Source: Coniella vitis | Lineage: Eukaryota > Ascomycota > Sordariomycetes > Diaporthales > Schizoparmaceae | Length of the DNA stretch: 64,000 bases | Reading direction: 5' to 3' | Assembly (NCBI GenBank): GCA_011317545.1 | Contig: WUJK01000005.1 | Coordinates: forward strand, 3,100,001 to 3,164,000 | Shown: positions 1 to 10,965 of the stretch, one piece after another | How positions within the stretch are numbered: the first letter of the stretch is position 1 | Layout of the letters: each line of letters opens with the position of its first letter | Notes under the pieces: model-generated | Seen by the model: only the letters and a program-made list of their open reading frames with translations | Told to the model about the DNA's origin: nothing | Database searches by the model: none | Position numbers and translations under genes: made by a program

Positions 1-679
1 AATCGCGAAGTGTCTCCGCAACGCCACTGGTATGCCAGTCCGGTTAGCAGTTGAGGGTGAGAGAGAGTATTTCGCAGGCGTCGTCCGGGCCTTGGACAGC
101 GGCATTCAAATCCACGCCGACTATGCACCTTTTGTAAGAATTTTGGAAAGGAAATCCCGCCACAAGACCAGCTTATCATGAACTCTCCACAAAGCTAACA
201 AGTCCGTTTACAACACTACAGGAAGGCGCGAATTGGGAAATCGGGCGTATTGCTGCCCAGCTCTCCTGGAATATCCTGATCAACAAAATTCCGGGTGGTG
301 ATACTTACATCTATGATAGGGAATGGAGGGCACCACAGGACGACCTCACCTGGAGAAAGGAGTTCCCGAAATACGCGTATAATCCTCAGATCGTCGAGGG
401 CCGTGCTTTCAAGGTCATGAGCGCTCGCCGAGGCGATCTTACAATCTTTAACCCCAGGTATTTCACCTCCCTACCTACAAATGGCAAGATGACACTACCA
501 CACATCTTTGACCCTGCTGCTAACAATTTTCGTTTTGATGTAGGAACTTCCATGAAGTTAGGGCCTGCGACATCCCAATTGGCGAACAGACAATTCCCGT
601 TCGTTATACTGTGAGCTCTTTCATAGGGTATCTACCAAGTCAAGGAAACGAGCCAGCTACATTAGTGCTCTGGTCATAA
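1..679 (+). CDS. 2-oxoglutarate/Fe(II)-dependent oxygenase family protein, C-terminal part (5' end outside window)
   Basis: Three exons can be joined in one frame: 2-133, 222-457 and 544-679 (stop TAA at 677). Introns 134-221 (GTAAGA...ACAG) and 458-543 (GTATTT...GTAG, with a GCTAAC branch-like site) are of normal fungal size. The 167 visible residues contain IHADYAPF, an HxD pair, then SWN and a GGDTYIYDREW block, then FNPRNFHEV, whose His is spaced as the distal ligand of an HxD...H iron site, and end in ATLVLWS. The distal His appears only after the second intron is spliced, which supports the model. Members of this superfamily use 2OG, O2 and Fe(II) to hydroxylate or otherwise oxidise small molecules or proteins; the substrate here cannot be told. 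Upstream exons lie outside the window. Confidence 0.75.
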
Positions 680-1542
680 TTACTGCCTCCACGCAGGGGA
701 TTGAAACTTTATTTCTATCTGCTGTTACAGTTGAGAATTTCAAATGGACCAAAGTAATAGCGGATGTTCTCAATCCTCATATCTAATTACAAGCGATCTT
801 CTAAGCCTCGAAGTTCAGTACTATGACTAGCAACAAAACTATATTGAACATGAAGCGGTAGCAATTCTTACTTAGCAGCATAATTTCATAGATTCACGAA
901 ACATCATGGTATCAATATTAGCCCTTAACGCCTGGGCCTTGAAATTATCTGTTGATGGAAATCTCTATATAATATACAATTTACAAGTGTCTAAAGCAGA
1001 TAGGACAAAACAATTTTATATACACTCCAAAACGTCGTGAATATACTAGTAATTGTTCGTGAGATTATTGTGTTAAGCTACTTATTATGGACATAATCAC
1101 CTGAAATTTAAATGGTTGTCCCTTTACGACAAATGCTGATGTAATTGTGTATAGTAAGGTAGACAAGTGTACCACTGTAGTACACATAGTATACTCGGAT
1201 ACTGGAATGGCAGTTTTTGCAGAATTCTTATATTTTACGAGAAGACATCGTTGAAAATAATACGCAATATTCTTATCTTGGCAAGCATGCCTGGAAAATG
1301 GGGCGCTTTGATAGCTGTGTTGCATTGCATAAGCTGCTACATTTTACATAGTATATACATTGTAATACGCGCGGAAACTGCGATAATACCCGCTCTGCTC
1401 GGTCTAGATCTCATCCCTTGCTGACATAGAGCTTACCTAGTTAGGTATAGGTGCTCGACCTAATTGGTACTTTTGCTTCTTCATTACGAATAGTCAGGAA
1501 CGCGTTATCATATTAATGCAACCTCGGTGAACAGTTACATAC
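680..1542. other. Intergenic, no gene recognised
   Basis: AT-rich spacer between the oxygenase gene and the solo LTR. Two short overlapping open frames on opposite strands (about 1065-1424) show no recognisable motif or intron structure. Nothing else can be supported. Confidence 0.5.
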
Positions 1543-2021
1543 TGTAATGATCCTTGCCTGAATCCCTGATTCTGGAAGTACCTATAAGTTGTATATTAGC
1601 AGGTGGGGAAGTATTACCTTTAAGTCTTCGTACGTTATCGAGTAATATTAAGTATTATAAGTAATTAAGAGGGATTACCCTATTATATAAAATAATACTT
1701 AGATTTATAACTAAAGATTATAAGGAAACTATTCTAAATAGTAGGAAACTATCCGTCCTTATATCCTTCCGTTATTCCCTATTTATAGTAAGTATAGATC
1801 CTTAGATTATCTAGAGCGATAGGAGCGTTAGCTTATTTAGATTATTTAGATTATTATCGCTCTAACTATCTTAATTATTAAGGTAATCTATCCCTAACTC
1901 TAGGTTATACTACCTATATATCCCTTATATAAGAGATCCTATCGGTCCGTTATAGTTCCGATTTCTAATGCTATATTGCGTTGGCCTGTTCCTGTGACCT
2001 GTATAACCGTGGGTTATAACA
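1543..2021 (-). mobile_element. Solo LTR of gypsy family 1, outside the main island
   Basis: It starts TGTAATGATCC and ends GGGTTATAACA, so it has TG...CA ends and matches the LTRs of the island at both termini and in the AAGTATTACCTTTAAGTC and CCTTATATCCTTCCGTTATT blocks. It is reverse to the family 1 coding direction as defined by the complete copies. CATAC precedes it and TATAC follows, a 4-bp ATAC duplication or a 5-bp one with a single C-to-T change. There is no internal sequence beside it, so it is a solo LTR left by LTR-LTR recombination. Its middle part (about 1770-1910, with repeated TTAGATTATTTAGATTATT) differs from other LTRs. TG and CA dinucleotides are partly kept at its ends. 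Confidence 0.85.
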
Positions 2022-2826
2022 TATACGTGACCGACATCCTTCTATACTACTGCGCTACCCTGAATCTTATTATTATTTGTAGTAATAATATACTATTTAT
2101 CAACTATAGTTTGACGTCGAAATAACTTTAACCTTGTAACGAAAGGCTCTTTTAAAAATTAAGCCCTTTATAAACTAAATATTCTAAGTTGAGAACTTTA
2201 TTAATATAAATTAATAATTGTTTTTATATAGACAATCTTAAAAGTTTATTAATTACGATCTTAGATTATAATATTATATTTATATTCTAATGATTACAAA
2301 ATTAATAAAGTATTCAACTATAATTGCAAGATAGATTTTATATGAAGGCAATATATAATTTAATCTTCAAACTTATATTAATTATTAAGATTTAAATTTA
2401 TAGATTTCTTCTTCTTTTTCAATTTTATTCATTATATCAGAATATAAGTAAGTATATTAGATAAATCGCATTATATATTAATATAGCCGGGCTTCAATAA
2501 TAAAACATCAGTTGTCTTTATAGGTATATATGCAAACTAACGGATAAAAATTAGTTTGTTACTCTTTTAAGGTCAAATAATCTTACCATGCACAAGTTGC
2601 AGTGGATCATTGTGGATGGCACCCTTGCAAAATAATTCCTTCGCCGGGTTCTGCTCCCTGGTAAATTCGTCAGCTAGTCAACGATTGTCTCTGTTCTATC
2701 CTTTATCTGAAGTTGAGATTGTTACGACTATTCTTCTCTCTTTTTTGCAACTCAAAACCTGTGGTCCTACTGATATATTTTAAATTGCCACAGCGTATAC
2801 TCTGGACTCGCACTCCTTATAGAAGT
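2022..2826. other. AT-rich intergenic region upstream of the MFS gene
   Basis: Very AT-rich (for example 2150-2480), with no open frame of note. It would contain the promoter of the transporter gene; a pyrimidine-rich stretch (TCTCTGTTCTATCC) lies near 2687-2700. The open frame running into the gene extends upstream of the ATG only through TTG, which is not an expected fungal start. Confidence 0.5.
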
Positions 2827-4382
2827 ATGACGTTCCGAGATACCTCGATACAGTCCTCAGAGACCGAGAAATTCGCATTAGCTAGCATCCGTGTGTCAGA
2901 CGAAGACACTTCGCCGGCTGGGCTGCAGTTCATGAATGAAGAACTACCTCATGAGGCGAGAAGTGGTGAGCCGGTTGTTCCTGGGCCACTCGAGTCGCAA
3001 CTGGTCGAAAAATTGCAAGAGAATTCAATCGAAGAGGCTATCACGCCAATGCCGTTCCCACCTCGTCGGAGGTTTGGTCTATTCCCAGCGCCTCCGACCC
3101 AGGATCCAGGGCCTCCCCCTGATGGCGGCACTGTGGCTTGGCTTCAGGTCCTAGCAGCACACCTAATGTGGTTTATCAGCTGGGGTCTTATAACTAGCTT
3201 TGGCCTCTTCCAGTCGACCTACGAGGAGATGCTGAGTGCTGAACCTTCGGCAGTCTCATGGATTGGTACAGTCCAGATCTTTATCCTCTTGGTTTTAGGC
3301 ACATTATCTGGCAGAGCGAGCGATGCGGGACTGGTCCACGAGGCTGTCCTCGGGGGAACACTCCTAATCGTCTTCGGCTTATTTATGACAAGCCTGTGCT
3401 CCGAGTATTACCAGATCTTCCTTGCTCAGGGTGTCTGTACCGGGCTTGGGATGGGCATCCTCTCTATGCCCGGCCTCTCGGTCCCAGCATCATATTTCAA
3501 GGCAAAAAAATCCCTAGCAGTCTCTATTATTGCGTCGGGTGCAGGAACGGGTGGTTTGGTGTATCCGGCTATGGTCCAGCAATTACTTCCTCGCGTAGGC
3601 TTCGCCTGGGCCATACGCAGTATGGCTTTCCTAACGCTTTTGATCTCGTTCTTTATCAACTTTCTCGTACGCGTGCGGATTCCGGCTCGGAGGTCTGGCC
3701 CTCTGTTTGACTTGCGGGTTCTTAAGGAGCCCGCTTATGTCTTCTTCTGCATTGGATTCTTCCTTGTCTATTGGTCGGTTTACTTTGCATTTTACTACGT
3801 ACGTATACTATTAATATGCTTCCCTCTTCTTTTCTCAGCTGTTAACCTTACCGTATATACTTTCAGATTGATATCTACGCCTCCACCTATGCTTCCTTCA
3901 CCTCTATAGAATCCATCAACCTTATCCTTATCCTTAACGCTCTAGGCGTCCCGGGCCGTATTCTCCCGGGCTATATTGCGGCACGCTTCCTCGGCCCTCT
4001 TAATACGGCTATCCCGACAGCAGCATCCGTAGCCGTAGTGCTATACTGCTGGCCCGCAGTGCGGCACTCGCAGGGCTCACTCTACGGCTTCGCCTTTGCC
4101 TACGGCCTTGTCGCGAGCGGAATCCAGTCACTCTTTGCTATCTCGCTGACGGCACTGACAGACGACCTGAGCCAGCTGGGCACGCGTATGGGACTCGTTG
4201 TTAGCCTTGTGGCTATCGCCAGCCTCACGGGCAGCCCTATGGCGGGCGCTATTCTGCAGGCGAGTGGGGGGGACTACCTCCCGGTGCAGATGTGGGCCGC
4301 CAGTAGCATGCTGTTGGCCGCTGTGGCGCTGGCGGCGGCACGGGTGTGTAGAACTGGGTGGGTAATGAGGGTCTACCTCTGA
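2827..4382 (+). CDS. MFS transporter, monocarboxylate-transporter-like
   Basis: Exons 2827-3798 and 3867-4382 with one 68-bp phase-0 intron (GTACGT...TTTCAG, branch-like TGTTAAC) give about 495 aa. The ATG at 2827 is the first in the frame; further upstream the frame has only non-ATG codons. A charged cytoplasmic N-terminus of about 100 residues leads to PPDGG and TM1 (AWLQVLAAHLMWFISWG), a typical fungal MCT-like beginning. Twelve hydrophobic segments can be counted, six before the short basic loop RVRIPARR and six after; the intron falls at the end of TM7, so the unspliced frame would stop there. TM4-5 carry GLGMG and SGAGTGG. It probably carries a carboxylate or related small molecule across a membrane; the substrate is unknown. 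It appears intact. No pathway partner is evident nearby. Confidence 0.85.
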
Positions 4383-5525
4383 TGTGGCTTTTGGGGCACG
4401 GCTTCGTGGTCGCTCTCCAAGTTTTAAGTCAGGCTGAGGGAAGGGGGACTGGGTGCGCTGGGTTATTGATGGGTATTCGGAGGCCACATTGGCTTCAGGG
4501 TAATTTTGGAGCAACATCTGGATCATGCAACATTTATATCACTTCAAAAAGACTAGATCCACTCGATAAAGGGGTCGTATGAGCAGAGGAAAGAGGTCGG
4601 TGGATCCATGAGGGAAGGTCACGTTTTCCGCGGGGATACACCCTAGTTGATTGGAAAGTGTAAGCAAAGCTACCAAGGAAGGACGGGGCTCGCGAAGCCT
4701 TAAGGCTCCCTTGTTAGCTCGGATGGAGATAGATTATTCTTAGAGTTAGGTTTAGAAGATCTACAACGGGGCCCTGGGCCCCGTTGCTTCAAAACATTGA
4801 GTTTCATCGAAAGATGTAAAGAAAGTTCAATCTGTTAATAAGACCCTCTTGGCTCATTGGCAGTAATACAGACATGACTCCACTCTTCAACGACGTTCTA
4901 TTTTTGCAATCAAATGAAGAAGGAAATACAAGTTGAGAGTGAGCGTGAGGGCGGGTCAGCACGTCAGAGCATCTCCAGGCAATGTAGGCATACACTCTGT
5001 GCTACACTGGAGTGTACGTACGCCTGGCATCAGCATATCGTTACAAATCTGAATTTACAAGTCAGCGAGCACGAGGTATCACTGCTACTAGTGCTGCTAC
5101 AATCATTACCACTACCATTATCAACTATTATATGGGCTACTGTTGACTGCGACATGAAAATTGGGTCCAAGGAGGTGGCAAGGTCAGAGCCTCGTGTATA
5201 TGCTGTATTCGTATTGTTGTCCCTGGCCCTGCCAGATATCTTGGTGTAGAGTGATATACTTATATGAACGAGAAATTCTGGTCTTGAATACCTTGGTTTG
5301 GGCGTAACATTTCTCTAAGTAGAACCCCCATGCTCTGAGTCAGCGATTATATTACGTATCGGCATGTAGTCTGTAGAGGCATTCGTATCTATACTAACAC
5401 CTCCGACGTGGCGCCCAGACGCTACGGATATATGGCACCCAACCTTCAGGTCGAAAGCAAAAATAAGACGATAACGTTGAGGAGCAAGTTCATATGCAGC
5501 TGAAATCAATACTATAACCTATCTC
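4383..5525. other. Intergenic between transporter and kinase genes
   Basis: It holds the 3' flank of the transporter gene and the 3' flank of the kinase gene, which converge. A 111-codon ATG frame (4914-5249) is seen, but it has low-complexity Leu/Ser stretches and no family motif, so it is not called. A perfect palindrome at 4764-4786 is listed separately. Confidence 0.5.
4764..4786. repeat. Perfect 23-bp palindrome (11-bp arms, 1-nt centre)
   Basis: CAACGGGGCCC and its exact reverse complement flank a single T. It lies about 380 bp downstream of the transporter stop codon in an otherwise AT-leaning spacer. It could form a hairpin in a 3' transcript or be a dyad protein-binding site. Confidence 0.8.
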
Positions 5526-6386
5526 CTATAAATTATCTAACGGCGAGGGAGTCTGGCTTTGCTGGAGGTAATTAGCATTGTACTCCAATATGGATACCTG
5601 GTTATTAATACCTGTAGATTGCTGTAATATCCATTCATGAATTTTTGAAAGCCCGACATTATCGTGACTCTCCTTTGATATAGAGTAATCATCATTGTCC
5701 TCCTTCCACCCAGGTGAACCGCCGCTAGCTGCTATTCTTGCGCCAGTCCTCCGACAAGACCCAAAGTCTATAAGTATAGGCTTTCCATCTCTCACCCAAA
5801 CATTCTGTGCAGAGATATCGTTATGTGAATAGCCGAGATCGTGTAAATGATCTATAGCGGATTTCAGCGCGTTTATAAAAGGCAGTACGTCGATAGCTCC
5901 AAGATTGTATTTTAGGAAATGCCATAAACTATGCCCAGACAAGCGCTCAAGGATAATCCCAGTTATATAGCCTCTTCGAACGCGGCAGCCGTAATAAGGA
6001 ACGATATGAGGGTGAGGGTGTCGGGAGATAATCTCTAATGCTCGGGCTTCATTAAGCAACAGATCTCGTAGTTGTGATAATCCGCGTCCGTCTTTGCCCT
6101 TGAAGAAATAGTAATCTTGTAGACTCGGTCTTTTGATGAATATGTCGACTTCAATATCATCTGATGCGACTTTGAAGTCTTGGCTCCTTAACTCGGGATA
6201 GATTTCATGATCAGGTATTTCCCGAAGTGCTTCTTCAATTTGTCTCTCGGTTAGATCCTGGCTCCGAGCATTGGGGATTCTCCCAATATATGCCTTATCA
6301 TCTTCGCCAAAAGCTGTTATATCACAGTAGTCGCTCGTCTCCCAGGTAGTAAGTGTGGATTTGAAGGACGCGATGCTAGGTACCAT
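5526..6386 (-). CDS. Protein kinase-like protein (single exon, about 286 aa)
   Basis: The first ATG of the frame is at 6386; upstream the open frame has no ATG. Core kinase landmarks appear in order: DIFIKRP (VAIK-like Lys), LLNEARALEII (helix C Glu), a hinge-like ERLSGHSLWHFL, GYSHNDISAQNV (catalytic loop with HND in place of HRD), ILIDFGSC (DFG) and GGSPGWKED (activation-segment end, GTPGW-like). Lys, Glu, the catalytic Asp, the loop Asn and the DFG Asp are all present, so activity is plausible. No glycine-rich loop is visible N-terminal to the Lys, and the region after the activation segment is short for a full C-lobe. HND-type single-domain kinases of this kind are common in ascomycete accessory genomes; the target is unknown. 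Confidence 0.75.
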   Translation of the reverse strand: MVPSIASFKSTLTTWETSDYCDITAFGEDDKAYIGRIPNARSQDLTERQIEEALREIPDHEIYPELRSQDFKVASDDIEVDIFIKRPSLQDYYFFKGKDGRGLSQLRDLLLNEARALEIISRHPHPHIVPYYGCRVRRGYITGIILERLSGHSLWHFLKYNLGAIDVLPFINALKSAIDHLHDLGYSHNDISAQNVWVRDGKPILIDFGSCRRTGARIAASGGSPGWKEDNDDYSISKESHDNVGLSKIHEWILQQSTGINNQVSILEYNANYLQQSQTPSPLDNL

Positions 6387-6981
6387 GATTTGCGATCGCC
6401 ACGGTGGTTGAGTGGGACAAGAAAAGAACGAGATCACCCCTTGGCTCGACTCCGCATCCTTATATAAACCGGAAGGAATCGGCCCGATGGCTGCTGTATC
6501 ACCGTGCGGTCCAGCAGACACTTAAGAGAGCTTACAGAGCTGCAAAAGAAAGACCATGGACAACCTCCAAGCTATTTTGAATGATGTAACTATTTTCACT
6601 CTTATCAGCGCGGGCATTATCAGACCCGATTTTTTCCTTCCATATTTTAGCCTTCATACCCCTTTTTATTTATTTAGCACATGTAATAGCCCTTCCTGGA
6701 ATTACTTACAATATATGCTTTCAAGAAATTCCCGACGAAATCCAGAGCGATATTATCAAGCAATTAATTATCCTCGTCGGACCATTTAAGGCGGCAAAGA
6801 TCCGGTATCGTTAACAGTACGTTACAATGTTACAATGTTACACTCCGTTAGTTGAGCTTTGCACTAGAATATAAGCTCATGTTGGTTACTAGAATGCCTC
6901 GACTCTATCTTCACAACCGTTCTCACCACTAGTCGGAACATCAACTTTAAGGATAGAGCTCTTTGCCACACCCTATGGCAT
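6387..6981. other. Intergenic between kinase and ankyrin genes, with coding-like scraps
   Basis: A 77-codon ATG frame at 6556-6789 and an overlapping frame reading HVIALPGITYNICF then QEIPDEIQSDIIKQL suggest a short hydrophobic protein relic, but no consistent splice model was found. From about 6868 the frame of the following ankyrin gene is already open without an ATG, hinting that its 5' end has been lost. Confidence 0.35.
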
Positions 6982-7215
6982 ATGATCCCTTGCTCCTTGA
7001 TGTTTAGAGTCATGCTAGCTAGAGCTAAGCGCTCAAACACTCGATGTGCTGGAAAGTGGGACATGTCTTCGCTTTTTCTGCTCGAAACTCTCCAGACTAT
7101 CAATAAGGTGATGGACGCAGGGCGGAAAGTACAGCTACAAGAAAAGACGGAGTTCGTGATAACCGAGGCAGCCGCCCATCTCTACAATGGCTTTGAGCCA
7201 TATCAGGAGCTCTAT

Positions 7216-7246
<31 letters not shown>

Positions 7247-8305
7247 GGATCTCAATACGTGGTCAGAATACTTTGTGCGGCGCTGTTGCTCTCGGAGATT
7301 TGCAACTCGTGCAGAGCTTGCTACAAAATACCACGGAGATTGATGTGAATGCAGAAAGCGCTTATTTTGGGCTTCCGCTCCATATCACCGCTGCCTGGGG
7401 CCACAGCGCTGTTTTCGAATATCTTCTAAAGAGCCGCGCAGATCCACGCATGCTCTGCCACGACGCAGAAGAGGGCATTGTCAGCTTCAACTATGCTCCG
7501 GGGACGAGACAATATTTTCACAACCCCAAAGGGAGCCCCTTGCGTGCTGCCGCAGGCGCAGGAAATAGTCAAATCATGGAGCAGCTGTTGAGCTTGCCTG
7601 AAGACCACTCTGAATGGCTATAAAGAGGTCGTTGAACTACTTCTTACAGCTAGAGTTGACGAGAATGCGGTGGCAGTCACGTTCAAGAGCGCAGCTCAAG
7701 GTGTCCAAATGGCGATTTTGGAACGGTTGATAGAAAGATATGGGCGCGAATTCGTTGTAACGAAGGCTCACCCTGGGCTTTCTAGGAGAAACTGCGACTC
7801 GATTGGAGCAGTCACACTTATAAATGCTATCATTGATCTAGCCCCAGACGTCATTTCGTTTCTTGCAGAAAATGCAGGTGCTCCACTGAATGAAGGCGTT
7901 TTTTCCTTGGAGGGCATCTCGCCGGTTGCATTCGCGAAAATGGAATCATCGCAGAGAATAGTGAATCTGTTGCTTGAACTTCGCGCCCAAGATGTTCCGA
8001 TCAGTTCGAATGAAATAAGAGAGAACAAAAAGTGGGAGAGCTTTATTATAGAAAAGGGACCTATAAATTCTGTTCGAGGTGTGCGAGTAAGCGAGCAAAC
8101 GTGGAAATGGATGAGGACGGATAGTCTCTTATTGCTTAGAATAGTTTGCTTATACTGTGTAGTGTTCCAGGGCTCAGTGCGAATGGTCCACAAAGGCCAC
8201 AAAACAATGAACGCCTGGTTGCATATACAATTTGACAGAACCCTGGATATGTTTTACAAAAGGAAAAACAAATGCTTCTCCTCCCATGTTAAAGAATCGC
8301 AATGA
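6982..8305 (+). pseudogene. Ankyrin-repeat protein gene, frameshifted and probably 5'-truncated
   Basis: The first frame (6982-7623) reads three ankyrin-type units: LCGAVALGDLQLVQSLLQ, GLPLHITAAWGHSAVFEYLL and GSPLRAAAGAGNSQIMEQLL. It then stops just after PEDHSEW. The next repeat, LNGYKEVVELLLTARVD, continues in the +1 frame from 7610, followed by QMAILERLIERYG and further ankyrin-like helices (FVLAENAG-type at about 7855). The residues that normally join these two repeats are missing, so a small deletion with frameshift is more likely than an intron; no convincing GT-AG pair bridges the gap. The second frame runs to a stop at 8303 with loss of the repeat pattern after about 8030. Upstream of the ATG at 6982 the frame is open back to about 6868, so the true start may be lost. 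Ankyrin repeats mediate protein-protein contacts; the partner is unknown. Confidence 0.65.
7216..7245 (+). repeat. (AAC)10 microsatellite within the ankyrin frame
   Basis: Ten uninterrupted AAC triplets encode ten Asn in a row just before the first ankyrin unit. In-frame triplet changes would alter only the linker length. CpA is intact here, so this locus has not been RIP-mutated like the nearby island. Confidence 0.95.
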
Positions 8306-10965
8306 GTCTTACAGGCCGTGAGACTGTTGTCGGGGCTTCCGATGGTGGTTTTTTTGACCTTGCTTGACTTTACTCTTTGTCGCCTACATTCGAGGGAACC
8401 TACATTTTCCCTGCACAGTCAATGTCTACACCAAAGCACCCGAGTGTTGTCATTTCTTACTATCAAAGGTTCTTGTCAGGCAAGCATACTTAGTTGGGTG
8501 ACCTGTAGTCATCCCCACCTTGCGAACCGACCACCTTCGCTGTTTTGGTACTTTATCTGGCCGATTTGGGGACCCGCGCAGGGAGTGTTCGCGAAATTTC
8601 AGAATTTGCATGGTTTGCTTTTATTGATCAGAGACAATCGAAGGGCTTGGAAACTTTAAATTATTGGGAAACTGATCTCACCATCAGTGAGTTCTGCCAA
8701 TTATGACAACAATATTGACGCCAACCATGACAGGCAGATTCGTCAATCCGGACGATTAGATGCCTTAAAACGTCTCGGACGCCAAGGAAGATGGTATCAC
8801 CCACAAGTTTCGACCTTCCTCTGGGGCAATCTTTAAGCGGACTCACAATTCAACTATCCCTTCAGCTTCACCAACGGAAGCCCCTCCTGTGACTACGTCC
8901 CTCCCGATGGATTTGGACGTGATCAAGTCACTGGTACGAAGCAACTTTGACAAGCGCAATGTTACTTCCTATCTTGAGCAGCTGAACAGTTCTGAAAGGC
9001 TTGTGGCCTTCGAGAGCTATGAGGCTTGCGCTTATGCATAGATTCTGCGATAGCCCTGTGCTTGGCGAGCAGCTTCGAGGATATGCTGAAGGGTGTCTGA
9101 CTTGGTCTGAAGAAAAGAGTAGGCCGACAATACTCTTGATAGTGTGGAGAACTGCGATTTATAGATAAGGATCAAATATGGAGTTCCGTGGATTATAGCT
9201 TCTTCCAAGCAATAGGTTGGGCGGCTTCGGATGGTGGAAGGAAGATCTACGGGTGGATTAGAGATATGCTTTGCATAATCCTGGTTCAGCTTGTCTTCCG
9301 CGAATCATAGCTCAACTGTACTCTTGGGGAGTGCAGCCTCTGACCAAAGTGATTGTTTTCTAGAAGTTAGGATATCCAAAGGTGATTTGGTAAGAGAGGA
9401 GTGTCCGTTGGAAAACTGGATCAGGAGCGAATTCGGCCAGATTCTGAAGCTGTTACTGGATCATAAGCCATGTGACACTTATATCCGACATACGCATAGA
9501 ATCGAGGAGAGGTACCTTACAGCACCTGAGGTAGTTTGGGCCAGCGCTACCAGCGAGTACTTGCCCACAGACGCGTACCCCCCACCCGTGTGCTTCGATA
9601 TCACAGTCTAGCATTCGCTATGTAGGCTGCCGACAATTTCAAAAAAAGATGCGTCACCATAAATGGCAAAAGAAATTGTGAGAAAACGGGACCATGGTGG
9701 GCCTAAATGACGTCGCAAGTTGTAGAAGACGTAGGGAGATCCTGTCAGTGTCCAGCAGATCTTCACTTGTGGCGGCATATTTTGTGATGATCCACGGTAG
9801 AAAGTCGTTCTAAAACTATATATTAGAGCTAGTGATACTGTCGAAGTATAAAAGCCAGCCGTATGTCCACGGCATTGGTGATATCACTCTTGTACTCGTG
9901 GTGCAGTGGTTATCCTCGACAGATATGGACGGTGTGGTAAAATCGTAGAGCATGCCGGTAGGTCTTAATCAGGCTTTCGGTCCCTCCGAATTTTGATGCT
10001 TGTCTGGCCAGAGACACCAATATCTTTTGGCATTTGGTTTGATGATGTGTTGCTTGTGCTGTAATTATGGGTCCTGCAATTGGGTGCATAAAAGATGGAA
10101 GACAGTTTTCATGAAGCCTGCAACTGTTACCGAGGAGTTTACAAACAGCCTTGGCATTTCGAAAAGGGCATTATCCCGACACAGGGGTCGACTGATCTTA
10201 ACACTTAGCGCTGCACGTGTGATGATGCCTTCAGAGGCATTCTGACCATTGACTTGTCTATTGTTTGCGCGTCGCTCAAGTAAACTGAAATGGGAGATTC
10301 AACTCTTCAGCTGTTTGAGATGCCAGTGGCGCGATGATATCTTCACGGCCAATTTGCGTCGTACCACTTCTAACTGCAGCGACATTATGCCCAACATCAA
10401 TATCGTCTTATGTTGCATTGTGACCGAAAGCCCTCGCCTATAGTATCGAAAATAAGGAACTTTCTATTTGATTGTTGACCAGGTATGAACTTGAAGGTGG
10501 AAGGACAACCATGGCGGAGCCGTCAAAATGTTCGAACGGATGATCATGTTTGGTATATTCGCATTAGCTAGTAAAGCTTTTAATAAAATAATATGAACTT
10601 TAATAAATTGGATTTTTGGAGCTTGTGTTGTCTTGTTGGTAACTTGCCTGTGTAGCTGTTCTTGGAAAGCCAATGAGCTGAAGAGGTTAATGACGTACAA
10701 CCACCCCAAGAGACCAGGACGAGTACGGACCGCGTTGATTCCGGTGCCCTCCAAAATGCGAACCTTGATCCTTTATCGTATCTATTCCTCTGAACGAGGA
10801 CTGAGAAAAGATGAGCGCCATCAATGACAAGGCCAGCCAGAAATGAGTCCAGTTGCGCTACTAAGGACATGATGAGTGACTGGAGAACCAGGAACGATGC
10901 TTCTGTGTCATGCGCAAGATTAAGATTGTTGGAAGCAATGATGATGGCATTGGCTCTTGGGAATA
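8306..10965. other. Gene-poor stretch with unrecognised coding-like relics
   Basis: No intact gene was found. Scraps that look like former coding sequence: an ATG frame at 8908-9041 (44 codons, containing VIKSLVRSNF and YLEQLNSSERL), a following frame containing VLGEQLRGYAEGCLTWSEE at about 9059-9115, and a 106-codon frame at 9291-9611 that lacks an ATG. On the minus strand, about 10950 to 10620 reads LNLAHDTEASFLVLQSL and then SLVAQLDSFLAGLVID, helical and somewhat like the C-terminal part of fungal Zn2Cys6 regulators, but no DNA-binding domain is visible. The family assignments are not secure. Confidence 0.35.

Noticed and set aside
1065..1424. Two overlapping open frames on opposite strands (86 and 85 codons)
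   Set aside because: No motif, no intron context and AT-rich surroundings; likely chance.
2713..2826. Longer N-terminus for the transporter
   Set aside because: The extension starts with TTG and has no ATG; the charged N-terminus from 2827 fits the family.
4914..5249. 111-codon ATG frame
   Set aside because: Low-complexity composition and no recognisable family; lies between two convergent genes.
6387..6521. N-terminal extension of the kinase frame
   Set aside because: It begins with GTG and has no ATG before 6386.
6556..6789. 77-codon ATG frame upstream of the ankyrin gene
   Set aside because: A better-looking peptide runs in another frame, and no splice model joins them.
8318..8659. 113-codon frame after the ankyrin gene
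   Set aside because: No motif, composition unlike neighbouring genes.
9885..9960. A-box-like GTGGTGCAGTGGTTATC suggesting a tRNA gene
   Set aside because: No T-arm or B-box at the right distance and no acceptor pairing.
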